NCBI GenBank assembly: GCA_002449135.1 | Contig: DKCH01000065.1 | Coordinates: forward strand, 29,653-37,531 | Direction: 5' to 3' | Length of the DNA: 7,879 nt | Origin: Caryophanales bacterium UBA6879 | GTDB lineage: Bacteria; Bacillota_I; Bacilli_A; RFN20; CAG-288 | Shown here: positions 5,279 through 7,879 of the stretch, piece after piece | How the letters are laid out: each line of letters opens with the position of its first letter | Position numbering within the stretch: the stretch's first letter is position 1 | Translations under genes and position numbers: made by a program | The notes under the pieces: model-generated | What the model saw: only the letters and a program-made list of their open reading frames with translations | What the model was told of the DNA's origin: nothing | Databases searched by the model: none

Positions 5279-6262
5279 ATGCTTTTTTCTAAATATAGAA
5301 GACCAAAAATCGCAATGGTTCTTAATGGTGGTGGAGCCTTAGGTCCTTTTCAAATTGGAGTATATTTTGCGATGATGAAATATAATTTAGAAAACAAAAT
5401 TGTTGCTACTTCTTCTGCTTCTGTAGGAGCTTTTTCGGCTTTACTATACCTTTTAAAAGACCCAGTAAAAATGGTTAAATTGTGGTCTTTAATTGATAAT
5501 GAGACTATTAAGAGTAAAAAAGATATTGGAAAAATTAATCTTTTTAAAACTACTTTTTTATCTAAAACAGGTGGTCTTTATTCTCGTGATGGATTAATAA
5601 AAATTATTAAGGAAAATCTAAATTTAGAATCTCTTTTAAAAAATACTAGACCTACTTATATTTCTTTAGCTAAAGTTATAAAAGACGAAAAAGGAAAAGT
5701 AGCTTCTTATGAACCATATTATAAATTAATAAATGGTTTAAATAATGAAGAAATTCTATCTTATATTTTAGCTACTAGTGCTATACCTTTAGTTTTTGAT
5801 CCAGTAGAAATAAATAATGATGTTTTTGTCGATCCTATGAAAGCTGATAATGAACCATATAAGCCGTTAATGGATTATGATTTTGATATGCTTTTTATTG
5901 TGCCTTTAAATGCAAGTCATTTAAATAAAGTTTATCCTAGAAACTTTTCTAAAACTATTGTTGATTTTACTTGCCCAGAGCTTTTTAAGCAAAGGACAAT
6001 GTCAATGTTAGATTTTACAAAAGAAAATCAAAGTAAGTATCTTTCTTTAGGATATCAAACTGCGGATTTGTTATTTTCTTTAATGGAAAGTAAAAAGAAG
6101 CTTCACGCTTTATCTAAAAAAGAAAAAAATGGTTTACAAGAATATTATTCTTTGGCAAAGTTTAATATTTCTGATATTTCTTTTGATATAATTTCATTAA
6201 AAGAAATTATTAATGACGTGAATAAAAGACGTTCTAAAAAAGGGAGAATAAATTATGAATGA
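5279..6262 (+). CDS. Patatin-like phospholipase-family protein with altered active-site motifs
   Basis: Patatin-like proteins are lipid acyl hydrolases with a Ser-Asp dyad. This 327-residue protein shows the oxyanion loop NGGGALGPFQIGV (16-28), nucleophile region SSASVGAFSALLYL (45-58) with Ser48, and the second half of the dyad in IPLVFDPVEINNDVFVD (169-185) with Asp185, followed by KADNEPYKPL. Two family signatures are changed. The usual GxSxG is SASVG, with its first Gly replaced by Ser, and the usual DGG/DGA is Asp-Pro-Met. Both dyad residues remain, so activity is possible but not assured. No signal peptide or membrane segment is seen, suggesting a cytosolic protein. GAGG (5268-5271) lies 7 nt before the ATG. 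It starts 50 bp after the phosphatase and shares 8 bases with the next gene. A weak TAAACA-N18-TAAAAT (5231-5260) could be a separate promoter, but I do not call it. Confidence 0.82.
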   Translation: MLFSKYRRPKIAMVLNGGGALGPFQIGVYFAMMKYNLENKIVATSSASVGAFSALLYLLKDPVKMVKLWSLIDNETIKSKKDIGKINLFKTTFLSKTGGLYSRDGLIKIIKENLNLESLLKNTRPTYISLAKVIKDEKGKVASYEPYYKLINGLNNEEILSYILATSAIPLVFDPVEINNDVFVDPMKADNEPYKPLMDYDFDMLFIVPLNASHLNKVYPRNFSKTIVDFTCPELFKQRTMSMLDFTKENQSKYLSLGYQTADLLFSLMESKKKLHALSKKEKNGLQEYYSLAKFNISDISFDIISLKEIINDVNKRRSKKGRINYE

Positions 6263-6791
6263 GGAAGAATTGTTAAAAAAAATTAAAGATGTAAACTCTA
6301 ATTTTTTTGGAGGTTCTTTTGCTTTTATGCAAATTAGTCTTTCTTTGATTTTCTTAAGTAAATTAATAAAAATAAAAATGAAAAAAGCAGATCAAAAGAT
6401 GCTAAATTCATATATGATTATTGATACTTTAGTTAATCTAAGTAAGAAGCAAGCAGAAGATTTTGTTAGTAAAGATGCTGAATATTTTGAAAAATTAAAA
6501 TCTTTAAAAAAGCAAAATGAAATTGATGATTTTGTTATTAAGACTTTCCCTTTATATATTGCTTTTTTAGAAAATTTAGCTACTATAGATTTATATTTAA
6601 GAGGTTTAATTGAAGATACTCATACTTCTTTAAAATATGATTTTATAATGATTAGAGATTCAATGCTTATTTACTACACTAATATTATCCATATAGTAGA
6701 ATATATGGTAAACAAGTCTTCAAATAAGGACTTGAAGGAAGAGTATTTTGTTAAACTCTTTAAATTATCTAAAGAAATTATTGGAGGTTAA
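6255..6791 (+). CDS. Divergent cyclodeaminase/cyclohydrolase-like all-helical protein
   Basis: This 178-residue protein looks entirely helical, and its layout recalls the formiminotetrahydrofolate cyclodeaminase / methenyl-THF cyclohydrolase (FTCD C-terminal) family. A short lead helix is followed by FGGSFAF (18-24), where the family has PGGGS. Then come a long hydrophobic helix (25-41), a helix with KDAEYFEKLKSL (73-84; family D..AF..v), TFPLYIAFLENL (97-108; family vP...a....l), and KYDFIMIRDS...YTNIIHIV (127-147; family SD..A.......NV.IN). The Pro-rich start and full GGGS of active members are degraded, so a folate activity is doubtful. It could be a binding or structural relative. GGGAG (6242-6246) is 8 nt before the ATG. 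The gene overlaps the patatin by 8 bases and its own end carries the ribosome binding site for the next gene, implying tight coupling. The family call is by pattern only. Confidence 0.5.
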   Translation: MNEEELLKKIKDVNSNFFGGSFAFMQISLSLIFLSKLIKIKMKKADQKMLNSYMIIDTLVNLSKKQAEDFVSKDAEYFEKLKSLKKQNEIDDFVIKTFPLYIAFLENLATIDLYLRGLIEDTHTSLKYDFIMIRDSMLIYYTNIIHIVEYMVNKSSNKDLKEEYFVKLFKLSKEIIGG

Positions 6792-6795
6792 AATT

Positions 6796-7146
6796 ATGAA
6801 AGATTATGTTGAATGGGCTGATAGACAAAGACTTATTGATTTAAAAAATAGATTTTGTACCTTATATAAAAATGATGATGGAACAATGTTTTATATTGAA
6901 CCACTTTATTATAATAATTTACAGTATTTTAAGAATTTTAAACCCGAACGTTTTAATGAGATTCTTGAAGAAATGGATAGACAAGTAAAAAAGAATAAAT
7001 TAGTAGTTTTTACTGGTGATGAAGATGATCCAATCACTATTATTGATGATGGTGTTAAATGTATTTATTTAACTATTCATGATATTACTGAGCGTATTAA
7101 TTTAATAGATGAACCTAAATTAGTTCAAACTGATTATAAGGATTAG
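6796..7146 (+). CDS. Unrecognised 116-residue acidic/basic protein
   Basis: I do not recognise a family. The start is the ATG at 6796, set by GGAGG (6783-6787) 8 nt upstream. An in-frame ATG at 6748 would place that site inside the coding region. The product begins MKDYVEWADRQRLIDLKNRF, then a likely beta region (CTLYKNDDGTMFYIEP), a helix (FKPERFNEILEEMDRQVKKN, about 50-69), two strands with acidic turns (LVVFTGDEDDPITIIDDGV, and KCIYLTIHD), and a charged tail. One Cys sits in each half (residues 21 and about 89). No signal peptide, membrane segment or catalytic signature is seen, so it is probably a small soluble alpha/beta protein. It lies 4 nt after the cyclodeaminase-like gene and 2 nt before the lipoprotein gene, so it is almost certainly in the same operon. 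Confidence 0.8.
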   Translation: MKDYVEWADRQRLIDLKNRFCTLYKNDDGTMFYIEPLYYNNLQYFKNFKPERFNEILEEMDRQVKKNKLVVFTGDEDDPITIIDDGVKCIYLTIHDITERINLIDEPKLVQTDYKD

Positions 7147-7148
7147 TT

Positions 7149-7879
7149 ATGAAAAAAATTTTTTTGAAAGCCGTTATCTTAATTTCGACATTAAGCTTAA
7201 CTTCATGCAAATTTGTTAACCCTTTTGAAAAAAATTCAGAGGTAAATAGTAAAGAAAATTCGTTAAATAAAGACTTAGATTTAACTAATAAGTTAGATGC
7301 TTATACTTATGGTAATGATTATTATCGTAAAGTGCTTAACGATTCTTCCTATATGTCTCCTACTACTGGCGAAGTTAAAGCTTTAATTGTACCTGTAGCA
7401 TTTAAGGGTCAAAATTATGATAATTATGGTGATGAAAATACAATAATTAACAATATAGATAAAGCCTTTTTTGGCAATGCTATTTCAACTAATTATTGGG
7501 AGTCTGTTTCATCTTTTTATAATAAATCTTCTTATCAAAAAATGAATATTACAGGTGAAGTAACACCTATTTATACTACTAAGCACCAATTAAATTATTA
7601 CTTAGAATTAGATGCAGCTGATGCAAGTGATGAAATTGGCTATGAATTTTATTTAAGTAATAAGAGTAATATTGATTTTTCACAATATGATTCTGATAAA
7701 GATGGTGTTGTTGATTTAATGTGGTTTGTTTATTTAAACGATTATTTAGATAATGAAGATTTTTTATGGGCCTATACTTATTGGAATAGCTCTTTAGTAG
7801 ATTATTATCAAAAGTTGAGTTCAAGTGAAAAGAATGATACTTATATTTTTTATAACTATTCTTGGGCTAGTTATGAATT
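7149..7879 (+). CDS. Lipoprotein with M6-metalloprotease-like N-terminal region, 3' end beyond window
   Basis: The frame runs from ATG 7149 to the window edge without a stop (243 codons), so the product is truncated only by the window. AAGGA (7138-7142) lies 6 nt upstream. A lipoprotein signal peptide is clear: MKKIFLKAVILISTLSLTSC with the lipobox LTSC and lipidated Cys20, predicting a protein anchored on the outside of the membrane. A polar Asn/Lys/Ser spacer follows (21-50). The rest matches the start of M6 (immune-inhibitor-A-like) metalloprotease domains: VKALIVPVAFKGQ (76-88), a FFGN segment, YWESVSSFYNKSSYQKMNITGEV (116-138), and the Ca-binding-like loop DSDKDGVVD at Asp181/183/185/189. 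The HExxH zinc motif would lie further on and cannot be seen, so protease activity is not shown. It is probably the distal gene of the operon beginning at the patatin gene. Confidence 0.82.
   Translation, partial: MKKIFLKAVILISTLSLTSCKFVNPFEKNSEVNSKENSLNKDLDLTNKLDAYTYGNDYYRKVLNDSSYMSPTTGEVKALIVPVAFKGQNYDNYGDENTIINNIDKAFFGNAISTNYWESVSSFYNKSSYQKMNITGEVTPIYTTKHQLNYYLELDAADASDEIGYEFYLSNKSNIDFSQYDSDKDGVVDLMWFVYLNDYLDNEDFLWAYTYWNSSLVDYYQKLSSSEKNDTYIFYNYSWASYE

Noticed and set aside
6255..6285. TGA at 6260 read as Trp (Mycoplasma code), which would extend the patatin
   Set aside because: The Trp codons I read are all TGG, and I saw no internal in-frame TGA in the genes; the next gene starts right there with its own ribosome binding site.
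7579..7824. Minus-strand open frame of 81 codons
   Set aside because: It lies inside the lipoprotein gene, is rich in Asn/His/Tyr/Gln from A/T-rich antisense codons, and has no promoter or ribosome binding site.

Overview
The window is strongly A+T-rich, with A/T-ending codons, AGGAGG-type ribosome binding sites and close-packed genes. TGA is used as a stop (at 6260-6262), and every Trp codon I read is TGG, so the code is the standard bacterial one rather than the Mycoplasma one. Gene content (LacI-type regulator, DUF4190 membrane protein, lipoprotein with a Gly-free spacer, low-GC genes) suggests a low-GC Bacillota, plausibly an uncultured gut lineage near Erysipelotrichia or the RF39-like Bacilli. 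The lineage is inference from composition and style only.

Left part (1-2224, all +): the C-terminal part of a DUF2075 (Schlafen-group-3-like DNA/RNA helicase) protein running in from the left edge; a small DUF4190-type membrane protein with a clear promoter of its own; and a short-chain dehydrogenase/reductase. These three show no obvious functional link.

Middle (2201-3588): a 48-codon minus-strand gene for an Ala/Lys-rich peptide with a Cys-containing tail. It has its own promoter, strong ribosome binding site and terminator. It is divergent from a LacI-family repressor, and the two putative promoters overlap around one palindrome. After the repressor gene, two copies of the perfect 16-bp palindrome GTAAAACCGGTTTTAC flank the control region of the next operon. 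One lies on the repressor stop codon; the other lies exactly at the predicted transcription start of a TTGACA-N17-TATATT promoter. This is the clearest regulatory circuit in the window.

Right part (3589-7879, all +): a gene train starting with a 2,3-diketo-L-gulonate reductase (DlgD/YiaK type) and overlapping HAD phosphatase, which form the likely regulon of the LacI protein. After a 50-bp gap come a patatin-like protein with altered active-site motifs, a divergent cyclodeaminase-like helical protein (8-bp overlap), an unrecognised 116-residue protein and a lipoprotein with an M6-metalloprotease-like N-terminal region that runs off the right edge. The last four are tightly packed, each with a good ribosome binding site, and probably co-transcribed.

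No RNA genes, CRISPR arrays, insertion sequences or attachment sites were seen. No stretch over 300 bases lacks a gene. I found no clear case for a wholly new multi-gene system. The best candidates for novelty are the 48-residue Cys-tailed peptide and the patatin / cyclodeaminase-like / 116-residue cluster.
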